From contig CALCCA010000175.1 in NCBI GenBank assembly GCA_937899725.1, positions 1 through 57,422 on the forward strand: a stretch of DNA of 57,422 nt. Reading direction: 5' to 3'. Made by a program: the position numbers and the translations under genes. Of this stretch, positions 9,036 through 16,896 are shown piece by piece (the first letter of the stretch is position 1; each line of letters starts with the position of its first letter). Source of the stretch: an uncultured Halomicronema sp. Lineage in GTDB: Bacteria > Cyanobacteriota > Cyanobacteriia > Phormidesmidales > Phormidesmidaceae. Below the pieces are notes generated by a model that was given only the letters and a program-made list of their open reading frames with translations, made no database searches and was not told where the DNA came from.

Positions 9036-10208
9036 TCAGTACTGCGGCACAGACGGATCAACGTCCTCGCTCCAGGCGAGAATGCCTCCGGCCACATTGG
9101 TGCCTTTGATGCCGCTTTCCTTGAGGATGCCGAGGGCTTTAGCCGATCGCACCCCCGACCGACAGTGCACCACCAGTTCATGGCCATTGAGCAAAGACTT
9201 CACCTTCTCGACGCCCTCACCATCTTCGATGTCGGGCAGGGGCACCAGCACCGCGCCCGGAATCTGGGCGATGTCCCACTCATGGGGATTGCGCACATCT
9301 AGCAGCAGCACCTCATCACCTTTCGTATCCAGCAGCGCTTTCAACTCTTTGACCGTCATTTCCGGTACGGCAGCTTTTTCTTCCGCTTCCGCCGCCTGAG
9401 CTTGGGGAATGCCGCAAAACTGTTCGTAGTCGATTAGTTCCTCAATCACAGGGCGCACCGGATTGGGACGCAGCTTCAACTCGCGGAAGGTCATATCCAT
9501 CGAGTTATAGAGCAGCAGGCGACCGCTAAGAGTCGTACCTTTGCCGGTGACAATTTTCACCGTTTCAGTGGCTTGAATCACGCCAATCATGCCGGGCAAG
9601 ATCCCCAAGACGCCGCCCTCGGCGCAAGAGGGCACCATGCCAGGGGGCGGGGGCTCCGGATATAGGTCGCGATAGTTGGGACCACCTTCATAGTTAAAGA
9701 CCGTGGCCTGACCTTCAAATCGGAAGATCGAACCGTAGACGTTGGGTTTGTTCAACAGCACACAAGCGTCGTTGACCAAATAACGGGTGGGGAAGTTGTC
9801 GGTACCATCGACCACCACGTCATAGGGTGCCATAATCTTCAGCGCATTCTCTGAAGAGATTCGAGTCTCGTAGAGATCGACCTGACAGAAGGGATTGATC
9901 TCTAAGATGCGGTTTTTGGCCGATTCAATTTTGGGCTTGCCCACCCACGAGGTGCCGTGGATCACCTGTCGCTGCAGATTGGATTTATCCACAATGTCAA
10001 AATCGACAATGCCAATGCGGCCAATGCCCGCGGCGGCCAGATAGAGCAGCAGCGGCGAGCCGAGGCCGCCCGTGCCTATGCAGAGTACACTTGCGGCCTT
10101 CAGGCGTTTTTGGCCCTCTAGGCCAATCTCAGGCAAAATTAGGTGCCGAGAAAAGCGCTCGTACTCCTCGGGATGCAGTTGAATATCGTCAAGGTTGGGA
10201 TTGAGCAT
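9036..10208 (-). CDS. moeB: Molybdopterin-synthase adenylyltransferase MoeB with C-terminal rhodanese domain
   Basis: A 390-residue protein. Residues about 15-265 are a ThiF/MoeB/HesA E1-like domain with the nucleotide motif GTGGLGS, the adenylation region DFDIVDKSNLQRQ and the PSCAEGGVLG segment. Residues about 285-385 are a rhodanese domain with the active Cys in VVHCRSGVRS. The enzyme adenylates the C-terminus of the small molybdopterin synthase subunit (or a ThiS-like carrier), and the rhodanese part supplies persulfide sulfur. The two-domain form is the usual cyanobacterial version. Molybdopterin serves nitrate reductase, which fits a nitrogen-responsive neighbourhood, although the gene is divergent from the guanidine operon and need not be co-regulated. 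Confidence 0.92.
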   Translation of the reverse strand: MLNPNLDDIQLHPEEYERFSRHLILPEIGLEGQKRLKAASVLCIGTGGLGSPLLLYLAAAGIGRIGIVDFDIVDKSNLQRQVIHGTSWVGKPKIESAKNRILEINPFCQVDLYETRISSENALKIMAPYDVVVDGTDNFPTRYLVNDACVLLNKPNVYGSIFRFEGQATVFNYEGGPNYRDLYPEPPPPGMVPSCAEGGVLGILPGMIGVIQATETVKIVTGKGTTLSGRLLLYNSMDMTFRELKLRPNPVRPVIEELIDYEQFCGIPQAQAAEAEEKAAVPEMTVKELKALLDTKGDEVLLLDVRNPHEWDIAQIPGAVLVPLPDIEDGEGVEKVKSLLNGHELVVHCRSGVRSAKALGILKESGIKGTNVAGGILAWSEDVDPSVPQY

Positions 10209-10615
10209 AACGTAGAGCAGAAGCGTGGACGCTACTTACAGAAGTACATAAATTAATGAGGTGCAAACAGACGCGTAGTCGCAAGACTCCCATCTTACCG
10301 TCCATTAGTTATGCCGAAGATTGATCCCCGATCGCGACGGTCATTTTTCTGGCTGGGGGAGTCGTCTGCATGGCGGTAGCTGACTCGCCAGCGCTCGTCG
10401 GGCAGGCCGCGCAAAATCGCCACAACGCCTACAGTCCCTCGATTTTCGCAATCTTTCAGCGACCCGGTTTGCTACCCCGATCAACGTTGCTCCTCCAAGC
10501 TGAGGGACATCCTCAAGCAACGTTTCTTAAGGAAGTTTTTGGGGCTGAGGCGATCGCGATCGCCCCATTTCGTCCCCCATCCGTGCTGCAAAGAGGGAGA
10601 TAAAGGTCGTGATTC
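10209..10615. other. Divergent intergenic region upstream of the guanidine operon
   Basis: About 400 bp between the moeB start and the NtcA box. It should contain the moeB promoter. Two plus-strand open frames here and in the leader lack family resemblance; the second runs through the riboswitch and is rejected. Confidence 0.4.
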
Positions 10616-10658
10616 GTATCATTGGCTACGGTGCCGCATGATTGAGCTTGCTAATAAT
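10616..10658 (+). promoter_or_regulatory. Putative NtcA-activated promoter (NtcA box plus -10)
   Basis: GTATCATTGGCTAC at 10616-10629 matches the NtcA consensus GTA-N8-TAC exactly. A -10 candidate AATAAT lies at 10653-10658, with 23 bases between it and the box. This is the class II spacing expected when NtcA sits at about -41.5. Transcription would start near 10665, about 50 bases before the riboswitch aptamer. NtcA is the cyanobacterial global nitrogen activator, responsive to 2-oxoglutarate. Binding itself is inferred. Confidence 0.7.
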
Positions 10659-10712
10659 GCCGATATCTTTCAAGTCACTAAATGCCCCGAGAGTTGGGTT
10701 ACTAAATTATCG

Positions 10713-10839
10713 GCTTCTAGGGTTCCGGCTCATTCATTGAATGAGCGGCTGGTCCGAGAGAAGCGGCTGGTCAAACACTGCAGGCTTAGGTTGCTAAGGG
10801 CTCAGTCACCAGTACACGGCGGGATAAAAGCCCGGGAGG
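10713..10839 (+). ncRNA. Guanidine-I riboswitch (ykkC class) aptamer
   Basis: The leader holds the conserved ykkC blocks in order: CTAGGGTTCCG (from 10718), a hairpin GCTCATTC-ATT-GAATGAGC, CTGGTCCGAGAG, then ACACGG (10814) and CGGGATAAAAGCCCGGGAG. These are the signature elements of the guanidine-I aptamer. The downstream gene is a guanidine hydrolase, which matches the ligand. Ligand binding is expected to stabilise the CGGG/CCCG helix that competes with the overlapping terminator, turning the operon on. Confidence 0.93.
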
Positions 10840-10878
10840 TTGAGCGGAGATGTCGCATCTTCGCCCCTCTCGGGCTTT
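10827..10878 (+). terminator. Riboswitch-controlled intrinsic terminator
   Basis: AAAGCCCGGGAGG (10827-10839) pairs with CCTCTCGGGCTTT (10866-10878), with one G-U wobble, and a small inner hairpin (GAGATG/CATCTT) forms the loop. The left arm is also the 3' side of the aptamer, so the two folds exclude each other. The tract that follows is only moderately T-rich (TTTGTGTTT), so termination may be partial. Confidence 0.8.
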
Positions 10879-10926
10879 GTGTTTGGGGTTAAAAGTCTGG
10901 CAAGTGGCATCACCTGAGGAGATTTC

Positions 10927-12099
10927 ATGACTGATGAACCCGTATTTCGTCGCCCCAGTGAGGCGAATGAAGCGCTACAAAAAGAGACCCGGCTGCCGAT
11001 GACGGGCTGGCAGCAAGAAGTCGATCAGGGGCTGGAATATGGCCTAGAAGCAGCGGAGAGCATTCGCGATCGCACCATTCCCACCTTTTCGCGCGGCGAG
11101 CTGCCCCATTATGCGGGCATCAATACCTTTCTCAAAGCGCCCTATGTTGAGGATGTGAGAAAGGTGGGCAATTACGACGTGGCGATCGTCGGCGTGCCCC
11201 ACGACTCTGGCACTACCTACCGGCCCGGCACCCGCTTTGGCCCCCAGGGGATTCGCAAAATTTCGGCCCTCTACACGCCTTACAACTTTGAGCTGGGCGT
11301 CGATTTGCGCGAGCAGATCACCCTGTGCGACGTCGGCGATATTTTCACCATTCCCGCCAACAACGAAAAATCCTTTGACCAGATTTCCAAAGGGATTGCC
11401 CACATTTTTAGTTCGGGCGCGTTGCCGATCATTCTCGGCGGCGACCATTCCATTGGCTTCCCCACGGTACGCGGCATCTGTCGGCATCTGGGTGATAAGA
11501 AGGTTGGCATCATTCACTTCGATCGCCACGTCGATACCCAAGAAACGGATCTAGACGAGCGGATGCACACCTGTCCCTGGTTCCACGCGACGAACATGGC
11601 CAATGCGCCGGCTGAAAACTTGGTGCAGCTTGGGATTGGCGGCTGGCAAGTGCCGCGTCAGGGCGTCAAGGTGTGTCGCGAACGAGGCACCAACATCCTC
11701 ACTGTCACCGACATTACGGAAATGGGGTTGGATGCAGCGGCTGATTTTGCCATTGAAAAAGCCACCGACGGCACCGACTGTGTGTGGATCAGCTTCGACA
11801 TCGACTGCATTGACGCGGGTTTCGTCCCCGGTACGGGCTGGCCCGAACCCGGTGGCCTCATGCCCCGCGAAGCCCTTTACCTGCTGAAGCGCATCATTCA
11901 AGCAACTCCCGTTTGCGGCATCGAAGTTGTCGAAGTCTCACCCCCCTACGACGTCAGTGATATGACGGCGCTGATGGCAACCCGCGTTATCTGCGACACC
12001 ATGGCCCACCTAGTCGTTTCGGGACAATTGCCGCGTCAAGCACCCGCCAGCTACATCCACGCAGAAGCCAATATGAACGTTGATCAGACTTGGGAATAG
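10927..12099 (+). CDS. gdmH: Guanidine hydrolase (nickel ureohydrolase; agmatinase-family paralogue)
   Basis: A 390-residue ureohydrolase-fold enzyme expected to convert guanidine to urea and ammonium in the cytosol. The metal-binding set is complete: GGDHS (His 174), HFDRHVDT (Asp 199, His 201, Asp 203) and SFDID (Asp 291, Asp 293). An N-terminal extension of about 60 residues before the core is typical of GdmH and absent from ordinary agmatinases. The segment PGTGWPEPGG carries Trp 305 where agmatinases usually have a small residue. Characterised GdmH is nickel-dependent and needs HypA/HypB-like helpers, and both are encoded directly downstream. It sits first behind a guanidine-I riboswitch, with RBS GAGGAGA 4 bases before the ATG. 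Older annotation would call it agmatinase; the context argues against that. Confidence 0.93.
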   Translation: MTDEPVFRRPSEANEALQKETRLPMTGWQQEVDQGLEYGLEAAESIRDRTIPTFSRGELPHYAGINTFLKAPYVEDVRKVGNYDVAIVGVPHDSGTTYRPGTRFGPQGIRKISALYTPYNFELGVDLREQITLCDVGDIFTIPANNEKSFDQISKGIAHIFSSGALPIILGGDHSIGFPTVRGICRHLGDKKVGIIHFDRHVDTQETDLDERMHTCPWFHATNMANAPAENLVQLGIGGWQVPRQGVKVCRERGTNILTVTDITEMGLDAAADFAIEKATDGTDCVWISFDIDCIDAGFVPGTGWPEPGGLMPREALYLLKRIIQATPVCGIEVVEVSPPYDVSDMTALMATRVICDTMAHLVVSGQLPRQAPASYIHAEANMNVDQTWE

Positions 12100-12111
12100 G
12101 AGGCGCGGCGC

Positions 12112-12477
12112 ATGCATGAAACCGACATGACCAAGGCCCTGATGATCACCCTGCGGGAATGGTGGGAATCGCAGCCCACCCGCCCGCCAGTCGAGCGAGT
12201 ATTTCTGACAGTGGGGCAGTTTACCTGCGTCGAGCCCGCCAGTCTGCAGTTTGCCTTTGAGGTGCAAACCCGTGGCACCTTTTTGGCAAACGCTCAGCTG
12301 GTCATTCAAGAAACGCCGCTGATTGCCTTTTGTCAGGTCTGTCAGTTGGAATATCGGCCCAAATTTGGTTTGCGGTATGCCTGCCCCACCTGCCAAGCCC
12401 CGATGGATGACATCCGCTCGGGCCGAGAGCTGAAAATCGATCGCGTGGAGTATGCTACGGCTGCCACGCCGCCCTAG
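12112..12477 (+). CDS. hypA: HypA-type nickel/zinc metallochaperone for guanidine hydrolase
   Basis: A 121-residue HypA homologue. It begins MHE, with the invariant His 2 used for nickel binding, and has the zinc ribbon CQVC...CPTC (Cys 74, 77, 91, 94). HypA normally hands nickel to [NiFe]-hydrogenase with HypB. No hydrogenase genes are present here, and the gene starts 12 bp after gdmH, so nickel delivery to GdmH is the likely job. A strong AGGAGG overlaps the gdmH stop codon and supports this start. Confidence 0.92.
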   Translation: MHETDMTKALMITLREWWESQPTRPPVERVFLTVGQFTCVEPASLQFAFEVQTRGTFLANAQLVIQETPLIAFCQVCQLEYRPKFGLRYACPTCQAPMDDIRSGRELKIDRVEYATAATPP

Positions 12478-12536
12478 GTGAATCGGGACGCTGCTCACCC
12501 AGCTCAATCCCCCTGTGTCGTTGTCAAACCCCATTC

Positions 12537-13898
12537 ATGTCAACCGCAACCGTGACTGAAATCGCCACCCTCAAGTCTGCTCTAGAGTCTCAAGGCGTCA
12601 AGTACGCCCTGGCTAGCTATGTCGATATTCACGGCATGTCGAAGGCGAAGATGGTGCCCTTGAGCCATCTAGAGCACATGATGCAGGGCTCGGAGCTGTT
12701 TACCGGGGCCGCCTTAGACGGAGTGCCGCAAGCCATCAGCGATGAAGAAGTGGCCGCGCTGCCCGATCTGCAGTCGGCCACCGTTTTGCCGTGGAATCAG
12801 GAGGTGGTGTGGTTTGCCAGTGACTTGTACCTGGCGGGTCAGCCGTTTGAGGCGTGCTGTCGCAGCATTCTCCAACGAATGCTGGAGAAAGTCACCAGCC
12901 TCGGGTTCACCTTCAACCTGGGCATTGAGACCGAGTTCTTTGTCTTTCGGGAAGATGAATTTCAGGGGTTTGGGCCGGTGAGCGATCGCGATACCCTGGC
13001 CAAACCCTGCTACGACCTGACCGGGCTGTTAGATAACTACGGCTGGTTAACTGAGCTGGTCGAGGCGATGAACCAGCTCGGTTGGGACGTGTATTCCTTT
13101 GACCATGAGGATGCCAATGGTCAGTTTGAGACGGATTTTGCCTATACCGACGCGCTGACGATGAGCGATCGCCTCACCTTCTTTCGGTTGATGACCAAGG
13201 AAATTGCGCGCCAGCACGGCTATTTTGCCAGCTTTATGCCGAAACCGTTTGCCAACAAGACGGGCAGTGGTGCCCACTACAACATGTCTTTAGCCGATAT
13301 CCAAACAGGGCGCAATCTGTTTGAAGCAGCTGATGATCCCCGAGGCTGCCACCTCTCAACCCTGGGTTACCAGTTCATTGCGGGCGTTTTGCGCCATGCC
13401 AAAGCCATCTGCGCGGTGACCTGTCCCACGGTCAACAGCTATAAACGGCTCATCCGCAAAGGCAGCCTGTCCGGGTTTACCTGGGCCCCCGTCTATATTT
13501 GCTACGGCAACAACAACCGGACAAATATGCTGCGAATTCCGCTGGCCGGGGGCCGGGTAGAGTGTCGGGCGGCGGATATTTCTACCAATTTATATTTGGG
13601 CGCTGCGATGATTTTGGCAGCGGGCTTAGAGGGCATTCAGCAAGCGCTTGATCCCGGCGACCCCCATACCGAAAACATGTACAACTACACGCTGCCCGAA
13701 CTCGACGCCCTGGGGATTGACCTGCTGCCGCGCACCCTGCAGGAAGCGATCGATGCCTTTGAGCGCGACCCGCTCAGCGAAGCCGTCATGGGGCCTTTGA
13801 TGTACCGCACCTATGTCGATTTCAAACGTCAAGAATGGGAGGAATATCACACCCACATTTCTGATTGGGAATATCAGCGTTATCTGAAATTCTTCTGA
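12537..13898 (+). CDS. glnT: Type III glutamine synthetase-like ligase (GlnT)
   Basis: A 453-residue GS-fold enzyme. Visible motifs are the metal pair E-T-E at 131-133 (GIETEFFVF), [11 protein letters not shown], the [10 protein letters not shown] segment that matches the ATP/glutamate-binding Arg region, and [28 protein letters not shown] near the C-terminal helix. It fits the type III glutamate-ammonia ligase (GlnT) subgroup, not the usual cyanobacterial GlnA or GlnN. It lies between hypA and hypB in the guanidine operon. The simplest role is capture of ammonium released by GdmH and urease, but GS-fold enzymes of this branch can also glutamylate amines, so the true acceptor is open. Confidence 0.88.
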   Translation: MSTATVTEIATLKSALESQGVKYALASYVDIHGMSKAKMVPLSHLEHMMQGSELFTGAALDGVPQAISDEEVAALPDLQSATVLPWNQEVVWFASDLYLAGQPFEACCRSILQRMLEKVTSLGFTFNLGIETEFFVFREDEFQGFGPVSDRDTLAKPCYDLTGLLDNYGWLTELVEAMNQLGWDVYSFDHEDANGQFETDFAYTDALTMSDRLTFFRLMTKEIARQHGYFASFMPKPFANKTGSGAHYNMSLADIQTGRNLFEAADDPRGCHLSTLGYQFIAGVLRHAKAICAVTCPTVNSYKRLIRKGSLSGFTWAPVYICYGNNNRTNMLRIPLAGGRVECRAADISTNLYLGAAMILAAGLEGIQQALDPGDPHTENMYNYTLPELDALGIDLLPRTLQEAIDAFERDPLSEAVMGPLMYRTYVDFKRQEWEEYHTHISDWEYQRYLKFF

Positions 13899-14001
13899 AT
13901 ATCTGCCTAAAAATGGCGCGATCGCTCCCGCCTACCCGTACGGGCGAGGATGCCATCCTCTACTCTCTATCCCCAACTCTCCACCCTCTACCCACCCTCC
14001 C

Positions 14002-14694
14002 ATGCACCAAATCATCGACGAAACCCTTGGCATCAACCTGCTCCACGCCAACCAGGCCGGGGCCGATCATAATCGCGCCCATTTCGACGAATGGGGCATC
14101 ACCTGCCTCAACGTGATGAGCAGTCCCGGCGCAGGTAAAACCGTTCTGCTAGAGAAGACTCTGGCGGCGCTGACAGACGCTCTCAAAATCGCAGTCATTG
14201 AAGGCGACATGACAACCGAACTCGATGCCGATCGCCTGCGCCAATATGGGGTTCCCGTGATCGCCATCAATACCGGTCGTGCTTGCCACCTCGATGCCCG
14301 CATGGTGGCCGGTGGGCTGCATACCCTGTCACAGACCCATACGCCCACCGACTTAGACCTCGTCATTGTTGAAAACGTCGGCAATCTCGTCTGCCCTGCC
14401 GAATTTGAAGTGGGGGAACATGCCAAGGTCGCCCTGCTCAGCATCACCGAAGGCGAAGACAAGCCGTTGAAATATCCCGTCATGTTTCGAGAAGCGGATG
14501 TGCTTGTGATTACAAAAGTTGATCTCGCTCCCTATTTAGATGTGGATCTATCCCGGATCGAGGCAAATGTGCGTGAGATCAATCCCCAGGTCACAATTAT
14601 TGCTGTCTCGGCTCAAACGGGAGCCGGGCTAGAGGCTTGGTTTGACTGGGTGCGCGCTGCGGTGAAGCCGTCTCAACTGGCGGCGGCTCACTAG
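14002..14694 (+). CDS. hypB: HypB-type nickel-insertion GTPase for guanidine hydrolase
   Basis: A 230-residue SIMIBI GTPase. The P-loop SSPGAGKT is at residues 40-47, the metal-binding Cys 95-His 96 pair is in GRACHLDA, and the G-motifs [12 protein letters not shown] and ITKVDL are present. It lacks the N-terminal His-rich nickel store found in some HypB proteins. Coupled to HypA, it would load nickel into GdmH using GTP. It follows glnT after 103 bp that contain a pyrimidine-rich tract (CTCTACTCTCTATCC and similar), with no clear terminator. Confidence 0.92.
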   Translation: MHQIIDETLGINLLHANQAGADHNRAHFDEWGITCLNVMSSPGAGKTVLLEKTLAALTDALKIAVIEGDMTTELDADRLRQYGVPVIAINTGRACHLDARMVAGGLHTLSQTHTPTDLDLVIVENVGNLVCPAEFEVGEHAKVALLSITEGEDKPLKYPVMFREADVLVITKVDLAPYLDVDLSRIEANVREINPQVTIIAVSAQTGAGLEAWFDWVRAAVKPSQLAAAH

Positions 14695-14744
14695 GTGCCG
14701 GACTGTGTGCCGAACTGTCTACTGGTGTTCACTGTTGAGGAAAA

Positions 14745-15794
14745 ATGATGAAACGTCGCACACTTTTGCCAGTATTGCTGGCTTTCTTCTGTACTTTATT
14801 TGTGACCTTTAGCTGTGCTCAAGAGCCCGCCGACCCGGGCGCTGAGGATGCTGCCGCCACACCCACGGCCCTGAATGAAAAGCCGATTGTGATGGGGTAT
14901 AGCAGTTGGGCCGGTTGGTGGCCCTGGGCGATCGCCGAGCAAGAAGGGTTATTTGAAGCCAATGGCGTCAACGTCGAACTCATCTGGTTTGATGGCTACT
15001 TAGAATCGATGCAGGCACTGGCATCCGGCCAGCTCGACGCCAACTGTCAAACCCTCAACGACACGATTTCCTTCGCGGGGGAAGCGGTGAACGGGGAAGT
15101 GGCCGTCGTCGTCAACGACAACTCTGCCGGTAACGACAAAGTCGTCGTGGCAGAAGAGATTGCCACGCTGGATGACCTCGTCGGCAAATCGGTCGCGCTA
15201 GAAGAAGGCGTGGTGGGTGACTTTTTGCTCACCCTGGCCCTCGAAGCGGATGGCAAATCCCGTGAAGACGTCACCATCGAAAACCTCGAAACCGGGGCAG
15301 CGGCCACCGCCTTTGCGGCGGGACAGGCCGACGGCTTTGCGGGCTGGGTGCCTTTTTGGGAAACGGCGCTATCGCGGGAAGGCAGCAAGGAAATTGCGAG
15401 TTCAGCCGATTTTCCGGGGGCGATTCCTGACCTTTTGGTCGTCACCCAAACCCTCATCGACAACGAGCCGGCAGTCGTGCAAGCCCTGGTGAATACTTGG
15501 TTCGACATCCTCACCTTTATTGATGACAACCAAGAGCGTGCCTACGAAATCATGGCCGATCGCGCCAGCGTTGAGGCCGAAGATTTTGAGCGGTACCTCG
15601 AAGGCACCCGCTTCTTCACCCTAGAGGACAACCTGGAGGCCTTTTCGCCCGGTGACAGCATGGTGCATATGCCCTATGCCGCTCAAGAAATGTCTGACTT
15701 CATGGTGGGAGTGGGCTTTATTCCAGAAGCGCCTGATCTTGAAGCCGTCCTCGATGATCAGTTTGTCATGGCCTACGCCGACGCCAACGGCTAA
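14745..15794 (+). CDS. ABC transporter substrate-binding lipoprotein (NitT/TauT type), probable guanidine importer
   Basis: A 349-residue periplasmic binding protein with a basic N-terminus, a hydrophobic signal and TFSC at residue 24, a plausible lipobox. The mature region (MGYSSWAGWWPWAIAEQEGLFEANGVNV) is the NMT1/NrtA/SsuA-like fold, with several Trp residues near the start that could form a cation-binding cage. Its place directly after hypB in the riboswitch operon makes guanidine the likely ligand (inference). Two ATGs lie in tandem; the second (14748) has the better spacing to GAGG at 14737. Confidence 0.85.
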   Translation: MMKRRTLLPVLLAFFCTLFVTFSCAQEPADPGAEDAAATPTALNEKPIVMGYSSWAGWWPWAIAEQEGLFEANGVNVELIWFDGYLESMQALASGQLDANCQTLNDTISFAGEAVNGEVAVVVNDNSAGNDKVVVAEEIATLDDLVGKSVALEEGVVGDFLLTLALEADGKSREDVTIENLETGAAATAFAAGQADGFAGWVPFWETALSREGSKEIASSADFPGAIPDLLVVTQTLIDNEPAVVQALVNTWFDILTFIDDNQERAYEIMADRASVEAEDFERYLEGTRFFTLEDNLEAFSPGDSMVHMPYAAQEMSDFMVGVGFIPEAPDLEAVLDDQFVMAYADANG

Positions 15795-15802
15795 GTCCCT
15801 CA

Positions 15803-15841
15803 AGCGAGCCGAGAAAGCCAATCGCCTCTCCTCGGCTCGCT
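15803..15841 (+). repeat. Intercistronic stem-loop between binding-protein and permease genes
   Basis: An 11-bp perfect inverted repeat, AGCGAGCCGAG and CTCGGCTCGCT, with a 17-base loop, 9 bp after the binding-protein stop. No T-run follows. Such structures often protect the upstream mRNA or dampen downstream expression, so that the binding protein is made in excess. Confidence 0.6.
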
Positions 15842-15937
15842 CTCAACTTTGCCTGCCGGTTCATCTGAGCCATTGTTAACACCAGCCTCTACCAGCATCG
15901 GGAAAACTCAACCTGCAGCCCTCTTAAAGGTCTTATC

Positions 15938-16786
15938 GTGACTGTTGTATCGCCGTCTTCGACAGGAAGTGCCTCCTCTCAGTCGACCCAAAGCCTCAAG
16001 CCCACCGTCTTCTGGCGCATCGCTGCCGACATTCCCCAGTCACTGAAATGGGCCTTGATGGCGCTGTCAGTGCTGGTGCCGCTGCTGCTATGGTGGGGGC
16101 TGTCCAGCACGGGGTGGGTAGATGCCAAGTTTTTGCCCACACCAGGCATGGTCGTGAACGCGCTGGTCGTGCTCTGGCAAGACGGCTATTTGCTCGGCGA
16201 TACGCTATCAAGCTTTTTGCGCGTGTCCGGCGGGTTTATGCTGGCGGCGCTGGTAGCCATCCCCCTCGGCATTGGCATGGGGGCGTTTGCCAGCGTGCGA
16301 TCGCTGCTAGAGCCGCTAGTGGGCATCGTGCGCTACATGCCTGCGCCCGCCTTTATTCCCCTATTGATCATTTATTTGGGCTTGGGTGAGGAGCCCAAGG
16401 TGGCCCTGATTTTCATCGGCACAGTGTTTTTTAACACGCTGATGATTATGGATGCCGTCAAGTTTGTACCCAAAGAACTGATTGAGACCACCTATACGCT
16501 GGGGGGCGATCGCCGTCAGGTGCTGCTGCAGGTGATTACGCCCTACGTGATTCCCAGTATTTTTGACACCTTGCGAGTCAACATGGCCGCCTCTTGGAAC
16601 TTGGTCATTGTGGCGGAGTTAGTCGCGGCGGATAGTGGCCTGGGCAAACGCATTGCCATTTCTCAAAAGTTTTTTCAAACGGACGATATTTTTGCCTGCC
16701 TGATTGTCTTAGGGCTGATCGGCTTCATGCTCGACTTATCGCTGCAGGCAGCGATGCGCATGACCTGCAAATGGGCGGTGAAATAG
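15938..16786 (+). CDS. ABC transporter permease (NitT/TauT type), probable guanidine importer
   Basis: A 282-residue membrane protein with about six segments. The EAA loop (ELIETTYTLGGDRRQVLLQVITPYVIP) contacts the ATPase. It belongs to the NrtB/SsuC/TauC group. Translation appears to begin at GTG (15938) with a weak AAAGG upstream; the first 35 residues are a polar Ser/Thr-rich cytoplasmic tail. It is third from last in the guanidine operon after the substrate-binding gene. Confidence 0.88.
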   Translation: MTVVSPSSTGSASSQSTQSLKPTVFWRIAADIPQSLKWALMALSVLVPLLLWWGLSSTGWVDAKFLPTPGMVVNALVVLWQDGYLLGDTLSSFLRVSGGFMLAALVAIPLGIGMGAFASVRSLLEPLVGIVRYMPAPAFIPLLIIYLGLGEEPKVALIFIGTVFFNTLMIMDAVKFVPKELIETTYTLGGDRRQVLLQVITPYVIPSIFDTLRVNMAASWNLVIVAELVAADSGLGKRIAISQKFFQTDDIFACLIVLGLIGFMLDLSLQAAMRMTCKWAVK

Positions 16787-16896
16787 ACGCGACCCATCTA
16801 TCCACACCCGGCTTATGACGCGGTGATGGGGCCGACCGGGCTCGTCCGCGAATGCTGATTACGTCTGCCGTCCGATCCACCCATTACCCTGCCAAC

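Noticed and set aside
10539-10892. 117-codon plus-strand frame in the gdmH leader
   Set aside because: It runs through the NtcA box, the riboswitch aptamer and the terminator, so it is non-coding leader.
10927-12099. Annotation as agmatinase (speB)
   Set aside because: The N-terminal extension, the Trp at the PGTGWPEPGG site, the guanidine riboswitch and the hypA/hypB context all favour guanidine hydrolase.
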